A DNA stretch of 29,110 nt, taken from Sphingomonadales bacterium. GTDB lineage: Bacteria; Bacteroidota; Bacteroidia; UBA7662. The stretch spans positions 1 through 29,110 of the forward strand of contig VHAW01000006.1 in the NCBI GenBank assembly GCA_016872225.1, given 5' to 3'. The position numbers and the translations under genes are program-made. Of this stretch, positions 1 to 8,563 are shown one piece after another. How positions within the stretch are numbered: position 1 is the first letter of the stretch; every line of letters begins with the position of its first letter. A model generated the notes under the pieces. The model did not search any database, was not told the DNA's origin, and saw nothing but the letters and a program-made list of their open reading frames with translations.

Positions 1-656
1 TCTTGGACCTGAAAGGCTAATCCGGTGAGATAACCCACCCTGAACATGGCCTGGGCATCAGTCGCCGAAGCACCGCCCATCATCGCTCCAATCTTGAGCG
101 AAGAACCCAAAAGCACCGCCGTTTTGAGCCCGATCATTTCCCGGTACTCGCTAAGACCCACTTCTTCCCTGTTCTGGAAATCCATGTCCATTTGCTGCCC
201 TTGACAGACCTGCAAAGCGACCCTGTTGAACTCCTTGACTAAGTCCGGCAACAAGGCTGGTTTGGCTTGCACCATCCGATTGTAGGCTTCGATGAGAAGT
301 GCATCGCCGGAGAGTATCGCCGAATTCAAACCATACCGCAAGTGTACGGTAGGCTGACCCCTGCGAAGCGGCGATTCATCCATAATATCATCATGAAGCA
401 GCGTGAAATTGTGAAATAATTCCAGCGCCAATGCCTGAGGCAAAGCCGTTTGAGCCTTACCCCCTGCCATTTCACAAGCCATCAAACAAAGAGTGGGACG
501 CAGTCTTTTACCTCCCAAACTCATGAAATAATCCATAGGAGCATACAACCCCGCGGGTTGGGCCAAGGACCATCCCAGTTCCTTCAAGCCTTGGTCTACC
601 AAGGCACGATAACGGTTTAAATCCGAAGCGAAGGCCTGTAGTGGTGGAATTGCCAT
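1..656 (-). CDS. Polyprenyl diphosphate synthase (trans-isoprenyl transferase), 3' end cut by window
   Basis: The reverse strand reads from an ATG at 656 without a stop to the window edge, giving 218 residues that begin MAIPPLQAFASDLNRYRALV. About 50 residues in is the GGKRLRP motif, followed near residue 93 by DDIMD in the context LLHDDIMDESPLRRGQPTVH. This is the first aspartate-rich motif (DDxxD) that binds Mg2+ and the allylic diphosphate in all-trans polyprenyl synthases, and GGKRLRP binds isopentenyl diphosphate. The second DDxxD should lie beyond the edge. The enzyme makes farnesyl, geranylgeranyl or longer prenyl diphosphates for quinones or undecaprenyl precursors; chain length cannot be judged from this fragment. 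It is last in a six-gene run, 27 bases after the RNase R stop. The family is certain, the substrate is not. Confidence 0.93.
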   Translation of the reverse strand, partial: MAIPPLQAFASDLNRYRALVDQGLKELGWSLAQPAGLYAPMDYFMSLGGKRLRPTLCLMACEMAGGKAQTALPQALALELFHNFTLLHDDIMDESPLRRGQPTVHLRYGLNSAILSGDALLIEAYNRMVQAKPALLPDLVKEFNRVALQVCQGQQMDMDFQNREEVGLSEYREMIGLKTAVLLGSSLKIGAMMGGASATDAQAMFRVGYLTGLAFQVQ

Positions 657-683
657 ACGATAAAAGTAAGAATTAACCCAAGG

Positions 684-2978
684 TCAACGCTTCATCACCG
701 AAGGTTGGTACCGAAATTCCAAGCGTCTGTAGCGAAGATCCAAACGAGCTATTCGAACCTGCAGCCTGTTCCCTGGCGCCAAGCGGCTGTTACGTGATGT
801 ACCGATAAAAGCCATTTCTTCCGCATCGAAATAAAAGCGATCGTGATCCAACGAGGAGAGCGGCAGGAGGCCGTCGCAGCGGTTGTAATCCAAGGTCACC
901 CAAACACCTTGCTCCCCAATCGAAGTAATCATGCCTTCCCAGATTTGGTCTTCTTTGCCTTGCAACATCTGAAGTTGTTTGAAGCGAACAGCGGCCCTTT
1001 CGGCCATGGCGGCGGCTCTCTCCTTTTCGCTATCGTATTTGCACAAACGTTCCAACTCAAATTCGCTGTAGGCGTGGGGGTGGGTATTCATAGATCCATC
1101 CAAAGTTGCCAGCAAACGATGCACCAACAAATCAGGGTAACGACGAATGGGAGAAGTGAAATGGGTGTAATGAGAAAAGGCTAAGCCGTAATGCCCAATG
1201 TTACGAGTCGTATAGATAGCCTTGGCCATAGAACGGATCGCCATTTGTTGCAAAATTTCCGATTCGGGTTTGCCTTCAGATTCTTCAATCAGACGATTCA
1301 ACGAAGCTGCGATTTGACTTCGACTTTGAACCGACAAAGTATATCCCATTAATTCGGCAAAATCCGCAAGCTTTCGCAAACGCTCCGGGTCCGGAAAATC
1401 GTGAATGCGGTAGACGGAAGCCGGTAAACGACAATCGTTCACGGCACTTGTTAAATATTCAGCGACCGCCCGGTTGGCCGTGAGCATCCAATCTTCAATC
1501 AACATGTGGGCAGGCTTACGCTCTTTGACCCACACCTCCGTGGGGAATCCTTTGGAATCCAAATGAAAACGAATTTCTTCAGTTTCAAAGCCAATGGACC
1601 CCGCTGCAAAACGCTTTTGCCGCATGTTCGTGGCCATACGATCAAGTAATTTTAAATCCTCGGCCCAATCCCCTTGACCGTTGTCCAAAATCTCCTGAGC
1701 TTCTTCGTAAGAAAAGCGCCGAAGAGAACGAATGCAAGTACGTCCAATCCACGTGGAATAGATCCGAGCATCGGCATCTACTTCAAAAACCGCTGAGTAA
1801 CACAACTTATCCTCCTGCGGACGCAAGGAACAAACGATATTGGATAGATTTTCAGGCAGCATGGGCAAAACCTGATGCACCATGTACACTGAAGTAGCCC
1901 TGGATGCCGCCTCGCGATCCAATTCCGTTTCCGGCCTCACGTAATAGGACACATCGGCAATGTGAACACCGACCTCCCATCGCCCATCGTCGAGCGGACG
2001 AATCGATAAAGCGTCATCGAAATCCTTGGCATCTTGAGGATCGATGGTCATGGTCGGAATCCCCCTGAAATCTCGTCTACCTTTCAAATCGTCCGCAGAT
2101 AACAACTGCCCAGACAAGCTGGCTTGCCGCAAAGCTTCTGGACCAAAATGCAAGGAAAATCCGAATTCCACTCCGATCGCAGCCATTTCGGTCAAATGCT
2201 CACCCGGGCTTCCCAACCATTCGGTCAATTCAACCCGGGGCCAGGGCGAAGATTCAGGCCAATCCAACCATGCACCCACGGCCTTGAGACCTTCGGCTTG
2301 ATCCCAAACTATTTCCTTACCTCCTAATGGTTTAGAGGCTGGCAAAAGCTCGAATCCCCCTTGGAAACCTTTGAGGTCCGGTTCCAAAAAATACCGTTGG
2401 CCTTTGCGCTGAACTATTCCCACAAAATGTGTTCTAAAACGCTCTACGACTTGCAAGACCGCTGCCCTATCCCGTCCTTTGCTAGCCAAATGCGAGGACC
2501 CCGAACGTCGGCCTTTGCCGGTGGGAAAAGCATTCAGCGGAAGGATGCGCACCAAGTCCCCCGGAAGCGCCCGTCGCAAATGCTCTTGAGCCACCACCCA
2601 ATCGGAATCGCTGTCCACCGCCCTAGCAAAGGCCAAACCACCATGCGTAAACTCCATCCTAGCAAGAATACCTTCTCCATGACGCTCCGATAAAAGACCG
2701 CCGGACCTAGAAGTCCCTTTAGCCGATCCAAGTCTTGCGTTCCATCGCAGGGATTGGTCTTTATGACGAATAATAATTTTCTGAGCCACCAATTTATCGA
2801 GAGCCTGGCCCATCACATTCAACTCAAAGGGGTCAATAATACCCAATGCATTTGCCACATCACGATCAGTGCAATCGGGGGGTTCCGAAGTGCCCCGACC
2901 GCGGAACCAATGCAAAATCGCATCGGAATGACGATGAATTTGTTGACGCAGACTAAGTCGCTTGGGAGACTTGGACAC
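684..2978 (-). CDS. rnr: Ribonuclease R (RNB/VacB family 3'-5' exoribonuclease)
   Basis: This 764-residue protein matches the RNase R family in length and layout. An N-terminal winged-helix segment (about 15-85) is followed by cold-shock/OB segments (about 95-300), the RNB catalytic domain (about 300-630) and a C-terminal S1 domain (about 680-758). The catalytic signature IDPQDAKDFDDA lies at 312-323; Asp313, Asp319, Asp321 and Asp322 are the expected metal ligands. Further RNB motifs include GVHIADVSYYV and the Arg-rich HFTSPIRRYPDLLVHR. RNase R degrades structured RNA processively from the 3' end and acts in rRNA and tmRNA-linked decay. The first 26 bases overlap the end of the ABC ATPase gene, which suggests translational coupling. 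The ATG at 2978 is the most natural start, since the winged helix follows directly. Confidence 0.96.
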   Translation of the reverse strand: MSKSPKRLSLRQQIHRHSDAILHWFRGRGTSEPPDCTDRDVANALGIIDPFELNVMGQALDKLVAQKIIIRHKDQSLRWNARLGSAKGTSRSGGLLSERHGEGILARMEFTHGGLAFARAVDSDSDWVVAQEHLRRALPGDLVRILPLNAFPTGKGRRSGSSHLASKGRDRAAVLQVVERFRTHFVGIVQRKGQRYFLEPDLKGFQGGFELLPASKPLGGKEIVWDQAEGLKAVGAWLDWPESSPWPRVELTEWLGSPGEHLTEMAAIGVEFGFSLHFGPEALRQASLSGQLLSADDLKGRRDFRGIPTMTIDPQDAKDFDDALSIRPLDDGRWEVGVHIADVSYYVRPETELDREAASRATSVYMVHQVLPMLPENLSNIVCSLRPQEDKLCYSAVFEVDADARIYSTWIGRTCIRSLRRFSYEEAQEILDNGQGDWAEDLKLLDRMATNMRQKRFAAGSIGFETEEIRFHLDSKGFPTEVWVKERKPAHMLIEDWMLTANRAVAEYLTSAVNDCRLPASVYRIHDFPDPERLRKLADFAELMGYTLSVQSRSQIAASLNRLIEESEGKPESEILQQMAIRSMAKAIYTTRNIGHYGLAFSHYTHFTSPIRRYPDLLVHRLLATLDGSMNTHPHAYSEFELERLCKYDSEKERAAAMAERAAVRFKQLQMLQGKEDQIWEGMITSIGEQGVWVTLDYNRCDGLLPLSSLDHDRFYFDAEEMAFIGTSRNSRLAPGNRLQVRIARLDLRYRRLEFRYQPSVMKR

Positions 2979-4569
2979 GGGGAATGGATTGGATCAAGCG
3001 TTGAGTATACATATGTTGAGGACGCTGAAGGATGTCCTGGGCAGAAGCGATTTCGATCATTTTGCCATCGGACATCACCAACAGACGATGGCATAGCGAC
3101 CCCGCCACCGCCAAGTCATGGGTAATAAAAATCATTCCGAATTGCAAATCCTGCTGAAGCTGAAGAAGCAGTTCCAGGATTTGGGCTTGGATAGTTCCAT
3201 CCAAGGCGGCTACCGATTCATCGCATATCAGAATTTGAGGATTCAAACACAGAGAGCGCGCCAAGACTAAACGTTGCCGCTGCCCTCCCGAAAAAGAAGC
3301 TGGGCGTCGATGAGATACTTTGGTCGGGTCCAGCCCCACCTTGGCAATCCATTCATGGGCAAGATCTCGGCATTCCTTGGCAGAACGAAGAGGAAACTTT
3401 CGCTGCAACACCATTATTAACATTTGTTCTATGCTGTGCACAGGATTAAGACTACTATAAGGGTCTTGGAAAACCATTTGAATCCCTAAACGGATTTCCA
3501 ATTCGACGATAAATCGTCCACGATCCCACAAAGGTCGGCCATTCAAGAATACTTGCCCTTGGGTAGGTGACGTTAGGCCCGCAAGCATTCTTGCTAAACT
3601 ACTTTTGCCGGAACCGGAGGCACCCACAATGCCCAAAGAACCTCCGTGTTCAAGATCAAAAGAAATGTTATCCACCACCGTTCTGCCGGTTGGTAAAGTC
3701 CAAGACAGACCGCTCACCTTCAGCAAGGAATTTTGATCACCGGGCTGAGAACGATAGGTTAAAGAATCCGGGTCTGGCCTTGCCGCCAACAAAGCAGCCA
3801 TTTGGGGGAATGCGTCGGATTTTGCCAAAGCATTCACAGGCCCAAACTCGAGAAGCTCGCCCTTGCGCATTAACGCCCACCTATCCACCAACGAACTCAT
3901 CAACGGTAAATCGTGACTGATAAACATCAGGGTCAAACCGCGATCCCGACGAAGTTTGCCGAGCAAGGCGATTAGGGCTGCTTGAACTTCGGTGTCAAGG
4001 GCCGTAGTGGGCTCGTCGGCAATCAGCAACCCAGGATTTCCACTCAAAGCCATCGCAATCATCAAACGCTGTCGTTGACCCCCGCTAATTTCGTGCGGAT
4101 AGGCGTCAAGGATTCTTTCGGTTTCATGCAGTTGAACTTCGAGCAAAGCCTCTTTCATTCCTTTCCTGCGTTGGTCACGATCCCAATCCGGGTAGTACAA
4201 ACCAAAACATTCCTCCAATTGGGCACCGCAACGCATGACAGGATTCAATGCCGTCAAGGGTTCTTGAAAAATCATGGCCAGCTCATGACCGCGTAGAGAT
4301 CTCAACAATTCGTGCGACGCATTCAACAGCGAAATCGTTTTAGCCGAACGAGGACTAGTCCATAAAACTTCTCCTTCCATTTCAAAACAGCCCTTGTCCA
4401 GCAGACCCATTACCGCAAGGGCGGTTAAGGATTTACCAGAACCGGATTCACCGGCTAATCCTAAGGCCTCTCCATGCCGAATTTGTAGATTCAAATCATT
4501 TACCAACACTGGCCCTCCCCTCTGGGATATCGTTAAGCCTTTGATTTCAAGCGTGAGGGAAGGATTCAT
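2953..4569 (-). CDS. ABC transporter ATP-binding protein with two fused nucleotide-binding domains (oligopeptide/dipeptide type)
   Basis: The 538-residue protein carries two complete ABC ATPase domains. Domain 1 has Walker A GESGSGKS (40-47), signature ISGGQRQRL (161-169), Walker B LLIADEP (181-187) and switch His in ISHD. Domain 2 has Walker A GASGSGKS (316-323), signature FSGGQRQRL (426-434), Walker B ILICDES (446-452) and ITHD. This fused DppD-DppF arrangement is that of YejF and GsiA, which energise peptide or glutathione import. The motif after Walker B is DES in domain 2 rather than the common DEP, but the catalytic Glu is kept. No permease or solute-binding protein gene lies in the window, so its membrane partners must be elsewhere. 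It starts 9 bases after the lipoprotein stop. The substrate is unproven. Confidence 0.93.
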   Translation of the reverse strand: MNPSLTLEIKGLTISQRGGPVLVNDLNLQIRHGEALGLAGESGSGKSLTALAVMGLLDKGCFEMEGEVLWTSPRSAKTISLLNASHELLRSLRGHELAMIFQEPLTALNPVMRCGAQLEECFGLYYPDWDRDQRRKGMKEALLEVQLHETERILDAYPHEISGGQRQRLMIAMALSGNPGLLIADEPTTALDTEVQAALIALLGKLRRDRGLTLMFISHDLPLMSSLVDRWALMRKGELLEFGPVNALAKSDAFPQMAALLAARPDPDSLTYRSQPGDQNSLLKVSGLSWTLPTGRTVVDNISFDLEHGGSLGIVGASGSGKSSLARMLAGLTSPTQGQVFLNGRPLWDRGRFIVELEIRLGIQMVFQDPYSSLNPVHSIEQMLIMVLQRKFPLRSAKECRDLAHEWIAKVGLDPTKVSHRRPASFSGGQRQRLVLARSLCLNPQILICDESVAALDGTIQAQILELLLQLQQDLQFGMIFITHDLAVAGSLCHRLLVMSDGKMIEIASAQDILQRPQHMYTQRLIQSIPRVQVSQAT

Positions 4570-4578
4570 GGAAAGCGC

Positions 4579-5109
4579 TTAGGGCCTTTCAACTTTGCGC
4601 AACCAAATAACCCGTCGTTGCGACCCTATTCGTAACACAATGGACAAATCTTCACCGTTGGCTTGTTCCAAATCAGCCAAGTACCTATATCCTAAGGTGG
4701 GATCTAACATTTGACCCCCAATCCATCCCCTTCGGCCTGGGCGCAATTCCTCCAGCAACCGCAATCCCAGAAGTTCTTTTTTATGACCGAAATGATCCGA
4801 TGGACAAAATGTGCATAAGCTAGCATTACCATATGGGGAACCGGGTGGGAAGCCGGCAACCTTGGCCGATAACACCTTTCCGGAATCCATTACAAACATC
4901 AAATACAACAACGGCTCATCGTTCCTTGAATCCGAGAGCAAATACAGGCCTTGGGGAGCCTCGGAAATGAATTGCGCCATGGGTATAGACTTAGAGCTGC
5001 GGATATCTTTTGTTGGAGTTTTGGAGGACGAGGGACCGTTGCCATCGCAAGCCGTCCAAATTGACACCAACAAACCCCAAAACAAAAGCCGCCCACCTAC
5101 CCTCATCAT
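4579..5109 (-). CDS. DUF2147-like lipoprotein
   Basis: The frame is open from an ATG at 5175, but the likely start is the ATG at 5109 (or the adjacent one at 5106). From there the protein begins MMRVGG, followed by a hydrophobic stretch (LLFWGLLVSIW) and a Cys in TAC, a plausible but not ideal lipobox. The mature part contains CTFC and then, near the C-terminus, LLGLRLLEEL, a GW-x-GG-x-x-x-DP segment and a final Trp-Leu-Arg motif. This pattern resembles the C-terminal half of DUF2147 proteins (CxxC, LLGL, W-GG-x-IYDP, W-x-R). DUF2147 proteins are small secreted beta-rich proteins of unknown function. It lies between the exonuclease and the ABC ATPase genes in the same operon. Recognition is from motif spacing by eye, so the family call is moderate. 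Confidence 0.68.
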   Translation of the reverse strand: MMRVGGRLLFWGLLVSIWTACDGNGPSSSKTPTKDIRSSKSIPMAQFISEAPQGLYLLSDSRNDEPLLYLMFVMDSGKVLSAKVAGFPPGSPYGNASLCTFCPSDHFGHKKELLGLRLLEELRPGRRGWIGGQMLDPTLGYRYLADLEQANGEDLSIVLRIGSQRRVIWLRKVERP

Positions 5110-5189
5110 CAATAGCCCATGAAAAAACCTCATCAAGACTAGGTTTTGGCTTGGTACTGCCTCAAAGTCCTTCATAATCTTGATTGAAT

Positions 5190-5798
5190 TTATTCCGGTT
5201 GCAAAGGTAGGTCCTCCCGCATTGCTACATCAAGAATACATTGAAACAAAAACGCCGTGAGCTGAGCATCCCCCAAGGCTCTATGCCGTTCATGGGTTTC
5301 AATGCCCAATGCCCTGCACAATTTGCCCAGAGAATACGAAGGCTGCTCGGGAAGGAAAAACCTAGCCAATTGCTGAGTACATAATAACGGCCTCACAAAA
5401 TCATGACCGGCCAATCCCATTTCGTATCGCAGATAACGATAATCAAAGGTGACTGGGTGCCCCACAAGCCAACAATCCTGGGTAAATTCTTTAATCACTT
5501 CTGCATAATGCTGAAACCGCGGAGCTGACTGCACCATAGACTGACGAATCCCCGTTAAATCCGCCACATAAGGTGGAATTTCACGATCAGGATTGAAAAG
5601 AGATTCCCAGGTGGTCCACGATTCTTCCGGTTTGATTCGAACCATGCCCAATTCCATCATGCGTTCAGGGGGGAATTTTCCTCCGGTCGCTTCGACATCC
5701 AAGACCACAAATGTGGGATTGATTCGGAGCAAGTTCCGAAACTCCTCAGGGGCTAAAGGCCTAGGTCCTTGTTCCCTACCCGCTCTCCTTACCGACAA
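5190..5798 (-). CDS. DnaQ-like (DEDDh) 3'-5' exonuclease
   Basis: The 202-residue protein has the three Exo motifs of the DEDDh superfamily. Exo I is VVLDVEATGG (Asp and Glu of DxE, residues about 32-41). Exo II is the HPVTFDYRYLR segment, whose Asp is the third acidic ligand. Exo III is RHRALGDAQLT, with the catalytic His and final Asp. It is a stand-alone exonuclease domain, as in the DNA polymerase III epsilon subunit, RNase T and related proteins, with no polymerase or GIY-YIG domain attached. It could act in DNA repair or RNA trimming; the sequence does not decide. The gene starts 11 bases after the DUF3127 gene, whose product has an SSB-like tail, and is probably co-transcribed with it. 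The PHP-interacting region typical of true epsilon subunits is not evident. Confidence 0.9.
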   Translation of the reverse strand: MSVRRAGREQGPRPLAPEEFRNLLRINPTFVVLDVEATGGKFPPERMMELGMVRIKPEESWTTWESLFNPDREIPPYVADLTGIRQSMVQSAPRFQHYAEVIKEFTQDCWLVGHPVTFDYRYLRYEMGLAGHDFVRPLLCTQQLARFFLPEQPSYSLGKLCRALGIETHERHRALGDAQLTAFLFQCILDVAMREDLPLQPE

Positions 5799-5809
5799 GG
5801 CTTAAGGAA

Positions 5810-6229
5810 TCAGAAGGGCATATCGTCCCCACCCTGCACGGAATAGTCCGGTTCGGCCGGCAACGGAGAACCCATATTGCCCGCGGCATAAGTTGGGCCC
5901 GCGGTGGATGATGCCCTCGAAGAAGCCATCTCAGACGATGATGGAACAGGACCCACACCGACTTGAGCCGCTGCAATTTTCCAAGCGCGGATGTCGGTGT
6001 ACCACCTTCCGTTGTACTCCCTGCTCTCTACTTCCACCGAAGCCGTAATCTCGGCCCCGCTTTGCAAAGAGAATTGGTCGATTTTATCGCCCCAAAGACT
6101 CATGCATACTTTGCGGGGATATTGTCCCCTTGTCTCCAAAATAAATTCTTGTTTACGCCAACTGTTCCCGCTACGCCCAGTCCCGGTCACTTCCGGCAAC
6201 AGTTGAATGATTTGACCTGTGATTTCCAT
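5810..6229 (-). CDS. DUF3127 OB-fold protein with SSB-like acidic C-terminal tip
   Basis: The 139-residue protein begins MEITGQIIQLLPE and contains the DUF3127 hallmarks: GNSWRKQEFILET, YPRKVCMSLWGDKID and EVESREYNGRWYTDIRAWK. DUF3127 is a short, mainly Bacteroidota domain with the look of an OB fold. After about residue 90 the chain becomes low-complexity and rich in Ser, Ala, Gly and Pro, and it ends in GGDDMPF. That closely resembles the conserved C-terminal tip of bacterial single-strand DNA-binding protein (DDDIPF). A fold, flexible linker and acidic tip is exactly the SSB plan, so a single-strand nucleic-acid binding role is likely, though inferred. It is the first gene of the minus-strand operon, 17 bases from an exact -7 box, and precedes an exonuclease gene. 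Family identity is secure; function is not. Confidence 0.88.
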   Translation of the reverse strand: MEITGQIIQLLPEVTGTGRSGNSWRKQEFILETRGQYPRKVCMSLWGDKIDQFSLQSGAEITASVEVESREYNGRWYTDIRAWKIAAAQVGVGPVPSSSEMASSRASSTAGPTYAAGNMGSPLPAEPDYSVQGGDDMPF

Positions 6230-6245
6230 ATCGTTATGCTTTGAA

Positions 6246-6253
6246 CAAAATTA
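6246..6253 (-). promoter_or_regulatory. Bacteroidota -7 promoter box for the DUF3127 operon
   Basis: On the minus strand this reads TAATTTTG, an exact match to the TAnnTTTG element used by the primary sigma factor of Bacteroidota. It ends 17 bases before the ATG at 6229, leaving a short leader. No clean TTG is found 17-21 bases upstream (a GTTTAG lies there), so the -33 element is weak. It would drive the six genes leading to the left edge. Confidence 0.55.
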
Positions 6254-6342
6254 GGCTTCTGCATAAACTAAACTGCATCGAGAGAAAGGTCTTTATCCAC
6301 AACTATAGTTTTAAAAATATGGACAATGTCCACCCTCGAGGG

Positions 6343-6350
6343 TAAGTTTG
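6343..6350 (+). promoter_or_regulatory. -7 box abutting the MBL-fold gene (possible leaderless promoter)
   Basis: TAAGTTTG is an exact TAnnTTTG match only 6 bases upstream of the ATG at 6357. If it is used, transcription would start at or next to the start codon. No TTG is visible at the -33 spacing. The alternative TTG start at 6348 lies inside this box, which argues for the ATG. Confidence 0.42.
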
Positions 6351-6356
6351 CGGCCT

Positions 6357-7769
6357 ATGCCTATCACACTAACTTCCTGGGGGGCGGCTCAACAAGTCAC
6401 CGGCAGCATGCATTTGCTGGAATTGAGCGATGGGTTTAGGATTCTGATTGATTGTGGCCTTGAAATGGGTTCCAAAGGGCAGGAGACCGCCTTGGGCTTT
6501 GACCCCACTACCATTAACCTCGTATTCCTGACCCATGCCCACATGGACCATAGCGGAAGACTTCCAGAATTGGTTCGGGAAGGGTACCGCGGTGATATCC
6601 TGTGCACCGAACCGACCATGGAACTAAGCGCTGTGCTCCTAAGAGATAGCGCCATGCTCCAGGCCAAACGCATGGCCAACGACCTGCACGGCAGAGCCAA
6701 AGGCCGCAAAAAAGGGGACCAAGCCTTTCGCAAATTGACCCATCGCTTGGAACAGGATGCCGAACATTGCCTCCGACAATTTCATCCCCTTCGCCCCGAA
6801 AAGGCCTACCGCATTCGCCAAAACCTGCAAATTACCTTGTACCCTTGCTCTCATCTACTTGGGGCTGTTTCGGCCGTTTTTGAAATCAAAGAGACCGATC
6901 AAACCCTTCGTATCGGCTTCAGCGGGGACTTGGGTCGATTCAATTACCCTGGATTACCGGACCCTAGACCCTTTCCCGAAGTAGATTATTTGGTCTGCGA
7001 AAGCACCTACGGCGGAGTCAACCACCAAGAAACTAGGCCTCCAACCATGGTGGTAGAAGAGTTCATCCGTCAGGCTCTCGAATTGGAAGGAGGCCAACTC
7101 ATCGTGCCCGCCTTTAGTGTGGGGCGTACCCAGACCTTTTTGCTCGTCCTTCAACAGCTTTACGAAGAGGATAAATTACCCCTGGATGTTCCAGTTTATG
7201 TGGATTCGCCCATGGCCATTCTGTCCACCGAAGTTTATCGCCAAATGGAAGACTGGTTGGGGAGAGATGCCTTGAACATGATCAGCATGTACGGTGATGT
7301 TTTCTCGTTCAAGCGCCTTCGCTTTATCCAGAACATTGGGCAAAGCCGAAAAATCGCTGCTGAGTACCGACCTTCTATCCTCATCTCCGCGTCTGGCATG
7401 TTGGAAGGGGGTAGAATTCACATCCACCTCAAGGAACAACTGCAAAATTCCAGAGCCTCAATTCTCTTCATCGGATATATGGCCGAAGGAAGTCTGGGTC
7501 GCAAGCTTGCCGATGGTGAAAAGTACCTGACGGTGGACGGAAGAACCGTGGAAGTCCGTGCACGCCTGTGTTATACCGATGTTTTCAGCGGGCATGCGGA
7601 CCACAACGGCCTGATGCGCTTTGTCAGCCAAACACCCCCTTCCCGCCTTCGCCGGGTCTTTTTGGTGCACGGTGAACCGGACCGTATGGAGGCGCTCGCC
7701 GATGACCTCGAAAAAAACGGCTACAAAGTCACCCTTCCTACCAAAGGCAAATCGTACACCTTAGATTAA
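6357..7769 (+). CDS. MBL-fold beta-CASP RNA-processing metallohydrolase (RNA specificity domain)
   Basis: The 470-residue protein starts MPITLTSWGAAQQVTGS, the usual opening of bacterial beta-CASP proteins with GA..VTGS. The metal motif HAHMDH is at 60-65. Later come the GFSGDLGR segment with its Asp, a beta-CASP region (about 205-330, including GQLIVPAFSVGRTQTFL) and the C-terminal RMMBL part (ISASGMLEGGR, FIGYMAEGSLG, and FSGHADHNGL). This is the group with CPSF73-like RNases, likely a single- or double-strand-specific RNase rather than a beta-lactamase. The frame can be extended to a TTG at 6348, but the ATG at 6357 matches the family. The Sco gene follows after 20 bases. The bacterial substrate is unknown. 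Confidence 0.92.
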   Translation: MPITLTSWGAAQQVTGSMHLLELSDGFRILIDCGLEMGSKGQETALGFDPTTINLVFLTHAHMDHSGRLPELVREGYRGDILCTEPTMELSAVLLRDSAMLQAKRMANDLHGRAKGRKKGDQAFRKLTHRLEQDAEHCLRQFHPLRPEKAYRIRQNLQITLYPCSHLLGAVSAVFEIKETDQTLRIGFSGDLGRFNYPGLPDPRPFPEVDYLVCESTYGGVNHQETRPPTMVVEEFIRQALELEGGQLIVPAFSVGRTQTFLLVLQQLYEEDKLPLDVPVYVDSPMAILSTEVYRQMEDWLGRDALNMISMYGDVFSFKRLRFIQNIGQSRKIAAEYRPSILISASGMLEGGRIHIHLKEQLQNSRASILFIGYMAEGSLGRKLADGEKYLTVDGRTVEVRARLCYTDVFSGHADHNGLMRFVSQTPPSRLRRVFLVHGEPDRMEALADDLEKNGYKVTLPTKGKSYTLD

Positions 7770-7789
7770 CGTCTTCCAAATCTGCTTTG

Positions 7790-8551
7790 ATGAAAATTCA
7801 GTATATACGAGGCAAACTCAAATTGCCTTTTAAACTCATGACGAGCATCCAAATCCTTAGCGTTTTGACGAGCATGTCTGCATCGCTGTACACAGGCTGT
7901 CGCTCCAAGGAAAATTCTAACCATAACACTTCTTCATCGAAGAGCCTACCCATCTTTGGTCCTATGGAAATTGTGGAAACAAAGGATGGCATGACCGACA
8001 CCGTTTTTCGCGAATTACCAAACATTTCTTTAGAGGATCAGTACGGGGTTCCTTTCCACAACGATAGCCTGAAGGGCCAAATTCAAGTAATGGACTTTTT
8101 CTTTGCCTCATGTCCGGGCATTTGCATCGATATGAGCCGCCACATGGCCGCCCTTTATGCACAAGAACAAAAGAAATCTTCGGGAATCATCGGCAATCGA
8201 CCCCGATCCATAGGCGTGCGTTTTGTTTCCTACACCATTGATCCACAGAGGGACACTCGCGATGTCCTCGCCGAGTACGCCCAAAAGCACGGCGTTCGCC
8301 CTCCCTCGCGGCAATGGCTTCTGTTACGAGGGAAAGAAGAAGAAATCCACCATTTGGCCCGGCAATATTATTTGTTAAGTGCTGGTCCAGATAGCGCAGC
8401 CCCAGGAGGCTTTCTGCATTCCGGACAGTTCCTGCTGATTGACCCCAGGGGCAGAATTCGGGGACTGTACGACGGAACAAATTGGGCTGAATGCAAAGTT
8501 CTGGAAAGTGACCTGGCCTTGCTCCAAAAGGAATTCTCATACACTGATTAA
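7790..8551 (+). CDS. Sco1/SenC/PrrC family copper-binding lipoprotein
   Basis: The 253-residue protein has a thioredoxin-like fold typical of Sco proteins. A hydrophobic N-terminal stretch (about 20-35) ends at a lipobox-like LYTGC, so Cys37 is probably lipidated. After a Ser/Asn-rich spacer come the domain opening (ISLEDQYGVPF), the metal-binding CPGIC (108-112), and the later conserved His in GGFLHSGQFLLID. Sco proteins chaperone Cu to the CuA site of cytochrome c oxidase, or act as thiol reductases at the outer face of the membrane. The family more often has CPTIC or CPSVC; the Gly between the cysteines is a mild variant. The ATG at 7790 is preferred to the in-frame TTG at 7787. The gene is probably co-transcribed with the MBL-fold gene and ends 12 bases from the convergent aminotransferase. 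Confidence 0.9.
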   Translation: MKIQYIRGKLKLPFKLMTSIQILSVLTSMSASLYTGCRSKENSNHNTSSSKSLPIFGPMEIVETKDGMTDTVFRELPNISLEDQYGVPFHNDSLKGQIQVMDFFFASCPGICIDMSRHMAALYAQEQKKSSGIIGNRPRSIGVRFVSYTIDPQRDTRDVLAEYAQKHGVRPPSRQWLLLRGKEEEIHHLARQYYLLSAGPDSAAPGGFLHSGQFLLIDPRGRIRGLYDGTNWAECKVLESDLALLQKEFSYTD

Positions 8552-8563
8552 GACTCCCCTTGA

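Noticed and set aside
6348..6356. TTG start for the beta-CASP gene
   Set aside because: It lies inside the -7 box and the family begins at the downstream ATG (6357).
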